Below, piece by piece: positions 11,404 through 19,947 of a stretch of DNA of 64,000 bases (positions within the stretch are counted from its first letter, which is position 1; every line of letters begins with the position of its first letter). The translations under genes were made by a program, and so were the position numbers. The notes under the pieces were generated by a model, which did not search any database, was not told the DNA's origin, and saw only the letters and a list, made by a program, of their open reading frames with translations. The stretch covers positions 124,001 to 188,000 of the forward strand of contig NZ_JAKWBE010000010.1 in NCBI RefSeq assembly GCF_022513565.1, in the 5' to 3' direction. The DNA is from Streptomyces gilvus (GTDB taxonomy: Bacteria; Actinomycetota; Actinomycetes; Streptomycetales; Streptomycetaceae).

Positions 11404-11640
11404 CGTGTGCCCGGGGCTTGCGCGGGGCGCGTGGGGTGGTGTGGGGGCGTGCGGTTGCGTTCGGGGCAGATACGGGCTGGTCAGCCGGGTCGGGGGCGAT
11501 AACGTCCGTATCGGCGCCCCAAGTTGCTGGAGCGCCCCCTTCCAAGGACTTGGTTCCGGACCCCGCTCCTCGGGGCCCGGCCCGATTTCCGACGGACCGT
11601 CTCACCGGGCTACTGGGCGGTGTCGTGGAAGGGGGCGTCC
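11404..11640. other. Intergenic stretch without recognised feature
   Basis: About 240 bases between the guaB3 terminator and the tiny ORF at 11641. It is G+C-rich and I see no convincing coding frame, tRNA or known riboswitch. It may hold the promoter or leader of the downstream small ORF. Confidence 0.4.
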
Positions 11641-11736
11641 ATGGGGCGTCACCGCAAGCCCACTCGCTGGGATCGGATCCGTCTGTGGATGGTGAAGTGC
11701 CGGAGGAGGTGGATCTTGCGGATTTTCGGATGGTGA
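11641..11736 (+). CDS. Tiny cationic peptide ORF (31 aa)
   Basis: A 31-codon ORF starting at ATG 11641, preceded at good distance by GAAGGGGG. The product begins MGRHRKPTRWDRIRLW and ends RRWILRIFGW: eleven Arg/Lys, four Trp and no Glu, so strongly basic and amphipathic. The final codons overlap the first copy of the structured repeat that begins at 11729. The residue pattern resembles a membrane-active or nucleic-acid-binding peptide, but no function is assigned and it could also be a regulatory leader ORF for whatever RNA contains the repeats. Codon third positions are mixed, giving no strong support either way. Confidence 0.4.
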   Translation: MGRHRKPTRWDRIRLWMVKCRRRWILRIFGW

Positions 11737-11912
11737 GCGGCCGCCCCCACACAACTTAGGGGCGGACACTCCGTGAACCATCCAGGAGCCTGCCGCAGTA
11801 GCCCCTGCGGTGGGCTCCACCCAGTGGGTGTGATGGTGAGCGGCCGCCCCCACGCAATTTAGGGGCGGACACTCCGTGATCCATCCACGAGCCTGCCGCA
11901 GTAGCCGCTGCG
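11729..11912. repeat. Tandem 81-bp structured repeat, two copies 103 bp apart
   Basis: Copy 1 is 11729-11809 and copy 2 is 11832-11912, identical at about 76 of 81 positions, with a 22-base different spacer. Each copy can form two hairpins: CCGCCCC / GGGGCGG around an 11-base A+C-rich loop, then CCGCAG / CTGCGG (or CGCAG / CTGCG) around TAGCC(C/G). Four of the five differences fall in loops or between the stems. The layout suits a duplicated structured RNA or protein-binding element; I do not recognise the family. Confidence 0.7.
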
Positions 11913-12036
11913 ACCGGCCCCACCTGTCTCCGTAAGGTACCCGCGCCGCGCCCCCCATGCCACCAGCCCCGAAGCCCGGCACACCCGCGCGCCCCCCTTC
12001 ACCACCCACGCGCCGCCCCTCCGCGGCGCACCGGCA
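11913..12036. other. Intergenic stretch without recognised feature
   Basis: Between the second repeat copy and the convergent end of the proline-rich membrane protein gene. C-rich on the plus strand; no ORF, hairpin with T run or RNA gene seen. Confidence 0.3.
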
Positions 12037-12039
12037 GCG

Positions 12040-12642
12040 TCAGAGTGCCGCCTTCCTTGCCCCCGTGAAGGCGACGTACGCGGCGATCGCGAAGAACACG
12101 AACGTCAGCGGGTCGGCGTCCGCCTTCCAGGCCGCCTGGACGACGTCGAAGTGCTGGAAGAACAGTTCGCTGAAGCTGAGCGGGGTCTCCTTGGCGCCGA
12201 TCATCGCCTCGCCCACCAGCTGGCCGATGTAGACGGAGCCGAGGGACAGCGCCGCGCTCGCGACCGGCAGCACGGGGTTGCGGCCACCGAGACGGCCCGC
12301 GGCGAGGCCGACCAGGAAGCCGACACCGACCGCGGCCCAGCCGATCTCGTGCTTGGTCAGGCCGATGATCGCGCCGTAGACACCGGCGGCGACCACGGCG
12401 GCGGCGACGGCGGCCAGCAGACCGAGGCCGACGTTGTTGCGCGCCGGAACGGGAGCGGAGACGGCCCCGTACGGAACCCCCGGCGCCGGAGGCGGCGGTA
12501 CGGCACCCGGCTGCGGGGCGTACGGCGCGGCGTCGGCGGGCTGCTGGGCGAACGGGTTGCCGTCGACCGGCTGCGGCTGCGGCTGGGTCTCGGCCTGCGG
12601 CTGGGCAGACGGCTGCTGCGGCGGTGGAGCTGACTGGCTCAT
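12040..12642 (-). CDS. Proline-rich membrane protein of unknown function
   Basis: A 200-residue protein with a cytosolic Pro/Gln-rich N-terminus (residues about 1-68, including QPQAETQPQPQP and PPPPAPGVPYG) and about four predicted membrane helices (NVGLGLLAAVAAAVVAAGVY; WAAVGVGFLVGLAAG; VASAALSLGSVYIGQLVG; FVFFAIAAYVAF). I do not recognise a named family. ATG 12642 follows GGGGGGAT by eight bases. It converges with the repeat region and is transcribed away from nothing obvious; the upstream neighbour on the same strand is the nucleotide-sugar dehydrogenase, ending about 125 bases before this start. Confidence 0.75.
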   Translation of the reverse strand: MSQSAPPPQQPSAQPQAETQPQPQPVDGNPFAQQPADAAPYAPQPGAVPPPPAPGVPYGAVSAPVPARNNVGLGLLAAVAAAVVAAGVYGAIIGLTKHEIGWAAVGVGFLVGLAAGRLGGRNPVLPVASAALSLGSVYIGQLVGEAMIGAKETPLSFSELFFQHFDVVQAAWKADADPLTFVFFAIAAYVAFTGARKAAL

Positions 12643-12766
12643 GACAGAAATCCCCCCACGGGACGGAACGAGCGGAATGGTGAAGCGGAGAAACGTGCGC
12701 ACGACTGTGCGACGAGTGAGGGGAGATTAACAGGTGGGTCCGACAGAGCCACCGGTGTTTTCGACG

Positions 12767-13975
12767 TCAGAGGCGGTGCGCCGCGCCCGTCGGCGCCGCC
12801 CCGCGCGTGTCCAGGAGGAGCTGGGCCTTCACCGACAGGCCCTGGAGGTCGTACGTGCGGTGGTGCTGGAGCAGGATCGTCAGGTCGGCGTCGGCGGCGG
12901 CCTCGTAGAGGGAGTCGGCGCGTGGGAGCGGGCGGTCCAGGACGTTCCAGGACGGGACGTGCGGGTCGTGGTAGCTGACGGAGGCGCCGAGTTCCATCAG
13001 ACGGACGGCGATCTCGCGCGCGGGGGTGGCCTGTTGGTCGGCGAGGTCGGGCTTGTAGGTGACGCCGAGGAGGAGGACGCGGGCGCCGCGCGCGGACTTG
13101 CCGTGTTCGTTCAGGAGCGTGGCCGCGCGCTGGACGACGTAACGCGGCATCTGGCTGTTGACCTGCTGGGCCAGTTCGACCATGCGCAGGGTGCGGCCGG
13201 CGGGGACGGTCAGGTCCTGGGGGACGGAGTGGCCGCCGACGCCGGGGCCGGGGCGGAAGGCGTGGAAGCCGAACGGCTTGGTCTCCGCGCAGCGGATCAC
13301 GTCCCAGAGGTCGATGCCGAGGTCGTGGCAGAGGACGGCCATCTCGTTGACGAGGGCGATGTTGACGTGCCGGAAATTCGTCTCCAGGAGCTGGACGGTC
13401 TCCGCTTCGCGCGGTCCACGCGCGCGTACCACCTTGTCGGTGAGACGGCCGTAGAAGGCGGCGGCCGACTCGGTGCAGGCGGGGGTGAGGCCGCCGATCA
13501 CCTTGGGGGTGCCGGCGGGTGTGACGTCGCGGTTGCCGGGATCCACCCGGCTGGGGGAGTAGGCGAGGTGGAAATCGCGCCCTGCGCGCAACCGTGAGCC
13601 CTCTTCGAGGATCGGGCGGAGCAGGTCCTCCGTGGTGCCCGGGGGGACCGCCGACTCCAGGATCACCGTGGTGTGCGGGCGCAGGTGCGCGGCCAGGGTG
13701 CGGGCGGCCGTCTCCACCTGGGTGAGGTCGAGACCGCCGTCCGGGCCGGGCGGGGTCGGTGCGCAGATGACCGCGGTGCGGACGCGTCCCAGCTCGGCGG
13801 GGCTGGTGGCGTGCCGGAAGCCCGCCGAGAGCATCCGGCGCAGTTCGGCGGGGCTGAGCGAGCCGGGTTCCGGCCCGGTGCGGTAACCGAGCGTGGGGAT
13901 GCCCGCGGCCACGGCGGCCTGGGCCAGGGGCAGGCCGAACGGGCCGAGTCCGATGACGGCGAGATCTGCGGGCAT
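12767..13975 (-). CDS. Nucleotide-sugar (UDP-glucose/UDP-ManNAc type) dehydrogenase homologue with altered active site
   Basis: A 402-residue member of the UDP-glucose/UDP-N-acetyl-mannosamine dehydrogenase family. The N-terminal NAD-binding fold is VIGLGPFGLPLA (residues 7-18), the central helix is EAETVQLLETNFRHVNIALVNE (in two blocks, 190-211), the substrate loop is FRPGPGVGGHSVPQDL (240-255), and the C-terminal domain has LLGVTYKPDLADQ. In active enzymes the loop reads G-G-H-C-I-P; here the catalytic Cys position is Ser250, and the catalytic Lys of the central helix (E-x-x-K-L) appears as Gln195. The full four-electron oxidation therefore looks unlikely; it may stop at an aldehyde, bind only, or do another job. 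No sugar gene cluster is adjacent. Confidence 0.8.
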   Translation of the reverse strand: MPADLAVIGLGPFGLPLAQAAVAAGIPTLGYRTGPEPGSLSPAELRRMLSAGFRHATSPAELGRVRTAVICAPTPPGPDGGLDLTQVETAARTLAAHLRPHTTVILESAVPPGTTEDLLRPILEEGSRLRAGRDFHLAYSPSRVDPGNRDVTPAGTPKVIGGLTPACTESAAAFYGRLTDKVVRARGPREAETVQLLETNFRHVNIALVNEMAVLCHDLGIDLWDVIRCAETKPFGFHAFRPGPGVGGHSVPQDLTVPAGRTLRMVELAQQVNSQMPRYVVQRAATLLNEHGKSARGARVLLLGVTYKPDLADQQATPAREIAVRLMELGASVSYHDPHVPSWNVLDRPLPRADSLYEAAADADLTILLQHHRTYDLQGLSVKAQLLLDTRGAAPTGAAHRL

Positions 13976-14222
13976 GGCGTGGGCCGTCCTTCCCAGTAAC
14001 CGACGCGGGACAGGTGCGCAAGCCCGGTGGACAGGATGGGCGAGCGCAATGTCAGACTAGGAGTAAATATGACCGTTATGCGGGATTGGTCGCCTGTGTT
14101 TTCCGGTCGTCCCGGGAAAGTTGTCCACAGGGTGGGGAGCCGTGGTGGCTGAAGTCGGGCAAGACGGTCAGAATTTGGGCATGGGGGATACGACACGGGC
14201 TTCGCCCGACGGGTGCGGCCGG
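13976..14222. other. Divergent intergenic region, dehydrogenase / glpD
   Basis: About 250 bases between two divergent start regions. It should hold both promoters; no clear -35/-10 pair or operator stands out apart from the palindrome at 14223. Confidence 0.35.
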
Positions 14223-14236
14223 CGCTATCGATAGCG
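14223..14236. promoter_or_regulatory. Perfect 14-bp palindrome overlapping the glpD leader
   Basis: CGCTATCGATAGCG ends exactly at the glpD ribosome binding site (GGGAGGC) and ten bases before the GTG start. Its place suits an operator at the transcription start or an RNA hairpin next to the ribosome site. The binding factor is unknown. Confidence 0.35.
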
Positions 14237-14246
14237 GGAGGCAGCG

Positions 14247-15953
14247 GTGAGGACAGCGACACTGGGGCCGGCGCAGCGGGCCGAGTCACTGGCGGCGATG
14301 GCCGAGCGCGAGCTGGACGTGCTGGTGGTGGGCGGCGGTGTGGTCGGTGCGGGCACCGCCCTCGACGCCGTGACCCGCGGCCTGTCCACCGGGCTGGTCG
14401 AGGCGCGTGACTGGGCGTCGGGCACCTCCAGCAGGTCCAGCAAGCTGATCCATGGCGGACTGCGCTATCTGGAGATGCTGGACTTCGCCCTCGTACGGGA
14501 GGCACTCAAGGAGCGCGGGCTGCTGCTGGAGCGCCTCGCCCCGCATCTCGTGAAGCCGGTGCCGTTCCTGTACCCGCTGCAGCACCAGGGCTGGGAGCGG
14601 CTGTACGCCGGCTCGGGCGTCGCGCTCTACGACGCGATGTCGATGGCGCGCGGGCACGGGCGGGGTCTGCCGACCCACCGTCACCTGAGCCGCCGTCACG
14701 CCCTGCGCGTCGCACCCGCCTTGAAGAAGGGCGCGCTGGTCGGCGCCCTGCAGTACTACGACGCCCAGATGGACGACGCGCGTTACGTGGCCACCCTGGT
14801 GCGCACGGCCGCCGCCTACGGCGCCAAGTGCGCCAACCGTGCCCGGGTGACGGGCTTCCTGCGCGAGGGCGAACGGGTGGTGGGCGCGCGCGTGCAGGAC
14901 GTCGAGGCGGGCGGCGAGTACGAGATCCGTGCCAAGCAGGTCGTCAACGCGACCGGGGTGTGGACCGACGACACCCAGGCCATGGTCGGCGAGCGCGGAC
15001 AGTTCCACGTCCGTGCCTCCAAGGGCATCCACCTCGTCGTGCCGAAGGACCGCATCAACTCCTCCACGGGCCTGATCCTGCGCACGGAGAAGTCCGTCCT
15101 CTTCGTCATCCCCTGGGGCCGGCACTGGATCGTCGGCACGACCGACACCGACTGGGACCTCGACAAGGCGCACCCGGCCGCCTCCAGCGCGGACATCGAC
15201 TATCTGCTGGAACACGTGAACTCGGTGCTCGCCGTGCCGCTCACCCGCGACGACGTCCAGGGCGTGTACGCGGGGCTGCGCCCGCTGCTGGCCGGCGAGT
15301 CCGACGCCACCAGCAAGCTGTCGCGCGAGCACACCGTGGCGCATCCGGTGCCGGGGCTGGTGGTCGTGGCGGGCGGCAAGTACACGACCTACCGGGTGAT
15401 GGCCAAGGACGCCGTCGACGAGGCGGTGCACGGGCTCGACATGCGGGTCGCCGAGTGCGTCACGGAGGACGTGCCGCTGCTGGGCGCCGAGGGGTACCGG
15501 GCGCTGTGGAACGCGCGAGCGCGGATCGCCGCCCGGACGGGTCTGCACGTGGTGCGGGTGGAGCATCTGCTGAACCGTTACGGCTCGATGGCCGAGGAGG
15601 TCCTCGACCTCATCGCCTCCGACTCCTCGCTGGGCGAACCGATGCCGGCCGCCGACGACTATCTGCGCGCCGAGATCGTGTACGCCGCCTCGCACGAGGG
15701 GGCGCGGCATCTGGACGACGTCATGACCCGGCGCACCCGTATCTCCATCGAGACCTTCGACCGGGGGACGCGCAGCGCCCGGGAGGCCGCCGAACTGATG
15801 GCGCCGGTGCTGGGCTGGGACAAGGACCAGATCGAGCGCGAGGTCGAGCACTACGAGAAGCGGGTGGAGGCCGAGCGGGAGTCCCAGCGGCAGCCGGACG
15901 ACCTGACGGCGGACGCGGCGCGGTTGGGGGCGCCGGACATCGTGCCGTTGTAG
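14247..15953 (+). CDS. glpD: Glycerol-3-phosphate dehydrogenase, FAD-dependent
   Basis: A 568-residue membrane-associated flavoenzyme that oxidises sn-glycerol-3-phosphate to dihydroxyacetone phosphate and passes electrons to the quinone pool. The FAD-binding Rossmann motif VLVVGGGVVGAGTALDAVTR begins near residue 25, followed by the family signature SSRSSKLIHGGLRYLE near residue 62 and WGRHWIVGTTDTDWD near residue 290. The C-terminal domain (about 410-540) is the DAO_C type found in bacterial GlpD. GTG 14247 follows a GGGAGG site. It stands alone, without glpF/glpK; Streptomyces carries other glpD copies elsewhere, so this is probably one paralogue. Confidence 0.93.
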   Translation: MRTATLGPAQRAESLAAMAERELDVLVVGGGVVGAGTALDAVTRGLSTGLVEARDWASGTSSRSSKLIHGGLRYLEMLDFALVREALKERGLLLERLAPHLVKPVPFLYPLQHQGWERLYAGSGVALYDAMSMARGHGRGLPTHRHLSRRHALRVAPALKKGALVGALQYYDAQMDDARYVATLVRTAAAYGAKCANRARVTGFLREGERVVGARVQDVEAGGEYEIRAKQVVNATGVWTDDTQAMVGERGQFHVRASKGIHLVVPKDRINSSTGLILRTEKSVLFVIPWGRHWIVGTTDTDWDLDKAHPAASSADIDYLLEHVNSVLAVPLTRDDVQGVYAGLRPLLAGESDATSKLSREHTVAHPVPGLVVVAGGKYTTYRVMAKDAVDEAVHGLDMRVAECVTEDVPLLGAEGYRALWNARARIAARTGLHVVRVEHLLNRYGSMAEEVLDLIASDSSLGEPMPAADDYLRAEIVYAASHEGARHLDDVMTRRTRISIETFDRGTRSAREAAELMAPVLGWDKDQIEREVEHYEKRVEAERESQRQPDDLTADAARLGAPDIVPL

Positions 15954-16061
15954 GGCGGTGTGGTCTGGGCGGTCGGGCGGTCCTTCCCGGGGGCTGCCGT
16001 CGGCCTCGGTTCACTCGAACGAGTGTCGTGAAGCGGGATCTTCGTTCGGAACCGGGTCGTT

Positions 16062-17105
16062 CTACGAGGTGCGGGGACAGAACTCGGCGGCGAGCAGGGC
16101 CGGTTCGAGGTCGGGGTCTGTGATCGCCGTCGTGTTCACCCGGTAGGTGAGGACGCGACGGCTGTCGACGGTGGCCGCGGTGCGCACGTAGCTGCCGAGG
16201 ATACGGCCGTTGTGTCCCCACACCGTGGTGCCGCACGGCAGCTTCTCCAGATACAGGCCCATGCCGTACAAGCCGTGTGCGGCGCGGGTGTCGCGCATCT
16301 CGCGCAGCCGGCGCGGGGGCAGCAGACGCCCGCCGAGCAGGGCCGCGTAGAAGCGGTCCAGATCGGTGAGCGTGGTCACCAGCTCGCCCGCGGCCCCGGC
16401 CACCCGCGGGTCGAGTTCGGTGACGTCGGTTCCGTCGGCGGCGTAGTCGCGGCCGTGCGGGGAGGGGAGAGAGGTGCGGGAGCCAGGGAAGGAGGTGCCG
16501 GTCAGACCCAGCGGAGCGATGATGCGGCGCTCGGCCTCGGTGGCGTAGGAGTGGCCGGTCACCTGCCGGACGACCATGCCGAGCAGGACGTAGTTGGTGT
16601 TCGAGTAGGAGAAGCGGCCGGGGTCGGCCGGGGGGTGGGTGAGGGCGATGCGTACGGCCTGACGAGGGGAGAGGGGGACCAGGCCCTTGGTGTCGGCGGT
16701 GAAGTCGTGCAGGCCGCTGGTGTGGGTGAGCAGCGCGCGCAGGGTGATCGTGCGGCCGTCGTTGCCGGCCCCGCGCACCAGGCCGGGCAGGTGCTGCTCC
16801 ACGGTGTCGGACAGCTTCAGCCGGTGTTCTTCCGCCAGTTGCAGGACGAGCGTCGCGATGAACGTCTTCGTCATGCTCCCCGCACGGAAGTGGTCGTCGC
16901 GGGCGATGCCGGTACCGGCCTGGGCGTAGTGGCTGCCGGCTCCGTCTCGGACCAGCAGCGCCGCGGCCGGGGCGCCGCCCCGCGTGACCAGCAGCGCGAG
17001 GACCGCGTCCGGGGTCGGCGGCCGGGGCGCGGAGGAGTCGGCCGGGGCCAGGGCGAGCAGCGCCAGGGACACGGGCAGGACCAGCAGCGCTCGGAGCGAC
17101 GGCAT
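16062..17105 (-). CDS. Secreted serine hydrolase, beta-lactamase / D-alanyl-D-alanine carboxypeptidase type
   Basis: A 347-residue protein of the class C beta-lactamase / PBP4-like superfamily. A signal peptide covers about residues 1-25 (MPSLRALLVLPVSLALLALAP). The nucleophile motif S-x-x-K is SMTK (RAGSMTKTF, near residue 78), the second motif Y-x-N is YSN (GRFSYSNTNY), and the third is HNG (VWGHNGRILG), as in DD-carboxypeptidases such as the Streptomyces R61 enzyme. It should act outside the membrane on peptidoglycan stem peptides or other esters/amides. ATG 17105 follows GGGAGGAG. It is divergent from the kinase cluster. Confidence 0.88.
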   Translation of the reverse strand: MPSLRALLVLPVSLALLALAPADSSAPRPPTPDAVLALLVTRGGAPAAALLVRDGAGSHYAQAGTGIARDDHFRAGSMTKTFIATLVLQLAEEHRLKLSDTVEQHLPGLVRGAGNDGRTITLRALLTHTSGLHDFTADTKGLVPLSPRQAVRIALTHPPADPGRFSYSNTNYVLLGMVVRQVTGHSYATEAERRIIAPLGLTGTSFPGSRTSLPSPHGRDYAADGTDVTELDPRVAGAAGELVTTLTDLDRFYAALLGGRLLPPRRLREMRDTRAAHGLYGMGLYLEKLPCGTTVWGHNGRILGSYVRTAATVDSRRVLTYRVNTTAITDPDLEPALLAAEFCPRTS

Positions 17106-17351
17106 CGTGGGCTCCTCCCTCGTCACGGCCCATCATCCAGGGCGGCGAGACGCGGACTTGGTCCGGATCTGGTGGTGGGGAGGTGGCTTTGCGGTGGTTG
17201 TGACGGTCCTGTAAGGGGACTGAGGGAGGTCGATCGGCCGCCGAACCGGTGTGCGCGGGCCGTCGTCGGGCCAGGGGCACCCTGGGCGTCGGGCACTTGT
17301 CGGGTGAGGGACAATGGAGGCTCTGTCAGGGCGGGTTGTATGAGGGGACGC

Positions 17352-19784
17352 ATGTCGGAGGCGGAGCGGGCGGGTACATCTCGTCAGGACACTCGTCAGG
17401 ACTCTCGTCAGGACAAGAGCGAGCGTCTTCTCGCCGGGCGGTACCGGCTGCACGACGTGCTCGGCCGGGGCGGCATGGGCACGGTGTGGCGGGCCGAGGA
17501 CGAGACCCTGGGCAGGACGGTCGCCGTCAAGGAGCTGCGGTTCCCGTCGAACATCGACGACGACGAGAAGCGCCGGCTGATCACACGCACGTTGCGTGAG
17601 GCCAAGGCGATCGCGCGGATCCGCAACAACAGCGCGGTGACGGTCTTCGACGTGGTCGAGGAGGACGACCGGCCGTGGATCGTGATGGAGCTCGTCGAGG
17701 GCAAGTCGCTGGCCGAGGTCATCCGGGAGGACGGCCTGCTGGAGCCCAAGCGGGCCGCCGAGGTCGGGCTGGCCATCCTGGACGTGCTGCGCTCGGCGCA
17801 CCGCGAGGGCATCCTGCACCGCGACGTGAAGCCGTCGAACGTGCTGCTGGAGTCCGACACCGACCGGGTGGTGCTCACCGACTTCGGCATCGCCCAGGTC
17901 GAGGGCGACCCGTCCATCACCTCCACCGGCATGCTCGTCGGCGCGCCCTCGTACATCTCCCCGGAGCGGGCCCGCGGGCACAAGCCGGGTCCCGCGGCCG
18001 ACCTGTGGTCGCTCGGCGGACTGCTGTACGCGGCGGTCGAGGGCGTGCCGCCCTACGACAAGGGCTCCGCGATCGCGACCCTGACCGCGGTGATGACGGA
18101 GCCGCTGGAGGAGCCGAAGAACGCGGGTCCGCTGAAGGACGTCATCTACGGGCTGCTCACCAAGGACCCGGCGCAGCGGCTCGACGACGCCCGGGCGCGG
18201 GCGATGCTCAACGCCGTCATCCACGCGCCCGAGCGCAGGGCCGAGCCGGAGCCGCCGGCGGACGCGACCAAGGTCGTGCCGATCCCGGTGCAGCCGGACC
18301 GGCCCGCGGGCAAGGGCGGTTCGGGTGGCTCCGGGAGCAAGCGGGGCGAGGAGGCCGGGGAGAAGCTGCGCGGGGCGCTGCGGTCCATGCGCAAGGCCGC
18401 CGTGGCGGCCGCGGCCGGATCGGCGGTCACGTCCCGGGGCAAGTCGGGCGGTGACACGGCGGCTTCGGGGGCCGGGGGAAGCGCCGGGGGTGCCACGTCG
18501 AGCAGGACCGCGGGCGACGGGACCGCCGGGGCGGGGGCGAAGGGGGCCGCCGTTCCGCCGCCGCCGGGGGCTCCTCCCGCGGCGCCTGGAGCGCCCGGGG
18601 TCCCGGGTACTCCCTCGGCCTCGCGCGGTGCTGCGGCACCGGCGGGCGGGAAGGCGGCTTCGGCTCCGGCGGGCGGGAAGGCGGCTTCGGCGCCGCCGTC
18701 CGTTCCGTCGCAGTCGTCGGCTTCTTCTGCCGGGTCTTCGTCCACCGCGCCTTCGTCCGACAGGCCTTCTTCTGCCGGGTCTTCGTCTGTCGGGTCTTCG
18801 TCTGCCGGGTCGGCCGCTTCCGGAGTTGCTTCGGCTGCCAGTGCCTCTCCGGGGGCTGCGGGCTCTTCCGCCTCCTCGGCGTCTTCCGTCTCCTCTGCGT
18901 CTTCGGGGGGAGCCTCCGGGGGTTCGAAGGGTGCGGGGCAGGGGGTGAGCGGGGCAGCCGGTGGCCGGAGTTCGGGGTGGCCGGTGATGACGCCGCCCGA
19001 TCTGCCGCCGCGGCCCGTGCCGAGGGCGCCGATCACCGACGTGGTGCCCCGGCGGACGCTGGTGATCATCGCGGTGGTCGTCGCGCTCGCCGTGATCGGG
19101 ACCGTGCTGGCCCTCACGCTTGGCGGGGGCGACGACAGTTCCGACAACGGGGCGAAGAAGAGCGGCGGGAAGGCCGTCGCGAGCGCGTCCGCCGGCCCTC
19201 GTACCAAGGAGGACACGGGAGCCGGAGGCAAGGCGGACGGCGGCTCGGCGACGTCCCCGTCGGCCTCGACCGGGGACGGCACGCCGGGCAACAGCCCGAG
19301 CGCGTCCGGCGGCAGCGGGGCGCAGGCGGGCGGTTCCTCCGGGGGCGACGGCGCGGTGGCATCGACGTACACGGGGAGCCAGGGGTACTCGATCGGTCTG
19401 CCCAAGGGCTGGAAGTACCAGTCGACGAGTGCCGCGGGAGACCGGTTCACCGGGCCGGACGGGCAGAAGCTGCTCGTCGCCTGGACGTCCACGCCGAAGA
19501 GCGACCCGGTGGCGGACTGGAAGAACCAGGAGCGCTACATGGTGCGCTCGCAGTACCAGAAGATCCGCATAGAGCAGGTGAGCTACCGCGGCTGGAACGC
19601 GGCCGACTGGGAGTTCACCTATGTGGACGGCGGGACGCAGTACCGGACGATCGACCGGGGGTTCGTCGTGAACAGCCATCTCGGGTACGCCCTGATGTAC
19701 ACGGCGAAAGCCGCGAACTGGGACAGTGACCTCCGTAAGGACACCTGGAACACGCTCGCGAAGACGTTCGAACCGAAGTCGTAA
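17352..19784 (+). CDS. Receptor-type Ser/Thr protein kinase (kinase 1 of cluster)
   Basis: An 810-residue eukaryotic-like kinase with one membrane span. The kinase domain (about 28-290) is complete: GRGGMGTVW, Lys60 (VAVKEL), HRDVKPSN with Asp158, DFGIAQ, and SPERARG. A 290-residue Ala/Ser/Gly/Pro linker follows, then a basic juxtamembrane stretch and a helix (LVIIAVVVALAVIGTVLALT, about 570-590). The outer part ends in a folded domain of about 130 residues (YSIGLPKGWKYQ, AADWEFTYVDGG). ATG 17352 follows GAGGGG; ATG 17340 is possible. It heads five same-strand kinase-like genes; in S. coelicolor the equivalent cluster has been linked to control of spore-wall synthesis. Confidence 0.92.
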   Translation: MSEAERAGTSRQDTRQDSRQDKSERLLAGRYRLHDVLGRGGMGTVWRAEDETLGRTVAVKELRFPSNIDDDEKRRLITRTLREAKAIARIRNNSAVTVFDVVEEDDRPWIVMELVEGKSLAEVIREDGLLEPKRAAEVGLAILDVLRSAHREGILHRDVKPSNVLLESDTDRVVLTDFGIAQVEGDPSITSTGMLVGAPSYISPERARGHKPGPAADLWSLGGLLYAAVEGVPPYDKGSAIATLTAVMTEPLEEPKNAGPLKDVIYGLLTKDPAQRLDDARARAMLNAVIHAPERRAEPEPPADATKVVPIPVQPDRPAGKGGSGGSGSKRGEEAGEKLRGALRSMRKAAVAAAAGSAVTSRGKSGGDTAASGAGGSAGGATSSRTAGDGTAGAGAKGAAVPPPPGAPPAAPGAPGVPGTPSASRGAAAPAGGKAASAPAGGKAASAPPSVPSQSSASSAGSSSTAPSSDRPSSAGSSSVGSSSAGSAASGVASAASASPGAAGSSASSASSVSSASSGGASGGSKGAGQGVSGAAGGRSSGWPVMTPPDLPPRPVPRAPITDVVPRRTLVIIAVVVALAVIGTVLALTLGGGDDSSDNGAKKSGGKAVASASAGPRTKEDTGAGGKADGGSATSPSASTGDGTPGNSPSASGGSGAQAGGSSGGDGAVASTYTGSQGYSIGLPKGWKYQSTSAAGDRFTGPDGQKLLVAWTSTPKSDPVADWKNQERYMVRSQYQKIRIEQVSYRGWNAADWEFTYVDGGTQYRTIDRGFVVNSHLGYALMYTAKAANWDSDLRKDTWNTLAKTFEPKS

Positions 19785-19947
19785 AGCGACTGGTCCGAGT
19801 TTGAAGCGCCAGATCTGGCATCCCCTCTCTGTGGGTTGCCTCCGGCACGTATCGTGAAGGCTTGCGGACCGTACGCATCCAGGAATGCGTTCGGAACAGG
19901 GCACAGGGCGAGCGGAATTGACCGACCGGGCGGCCGAGGGAGGCAGC

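Noticed and set aside
16212-17351. Plus-strand extension of kinase 1 by 380 codons upstream
   Set aside because: It overlaps the opposite-strand serine hydrolase gene; the extension is Arg/Gly/Val-rich shadow sequence, and a good ribosome site and kinase N-terminus begin at 17352.
17133-19904. Long minus-strand frames across the kinase genes (923 and 1108 codons, also 19615-22941 and 27086-30880)
   Set aside because: All are complementary shadows of the kinase, aldehyde dehydrogenase and oxidoreductase genes, rich in Arg/Gly/Pro without any domain.
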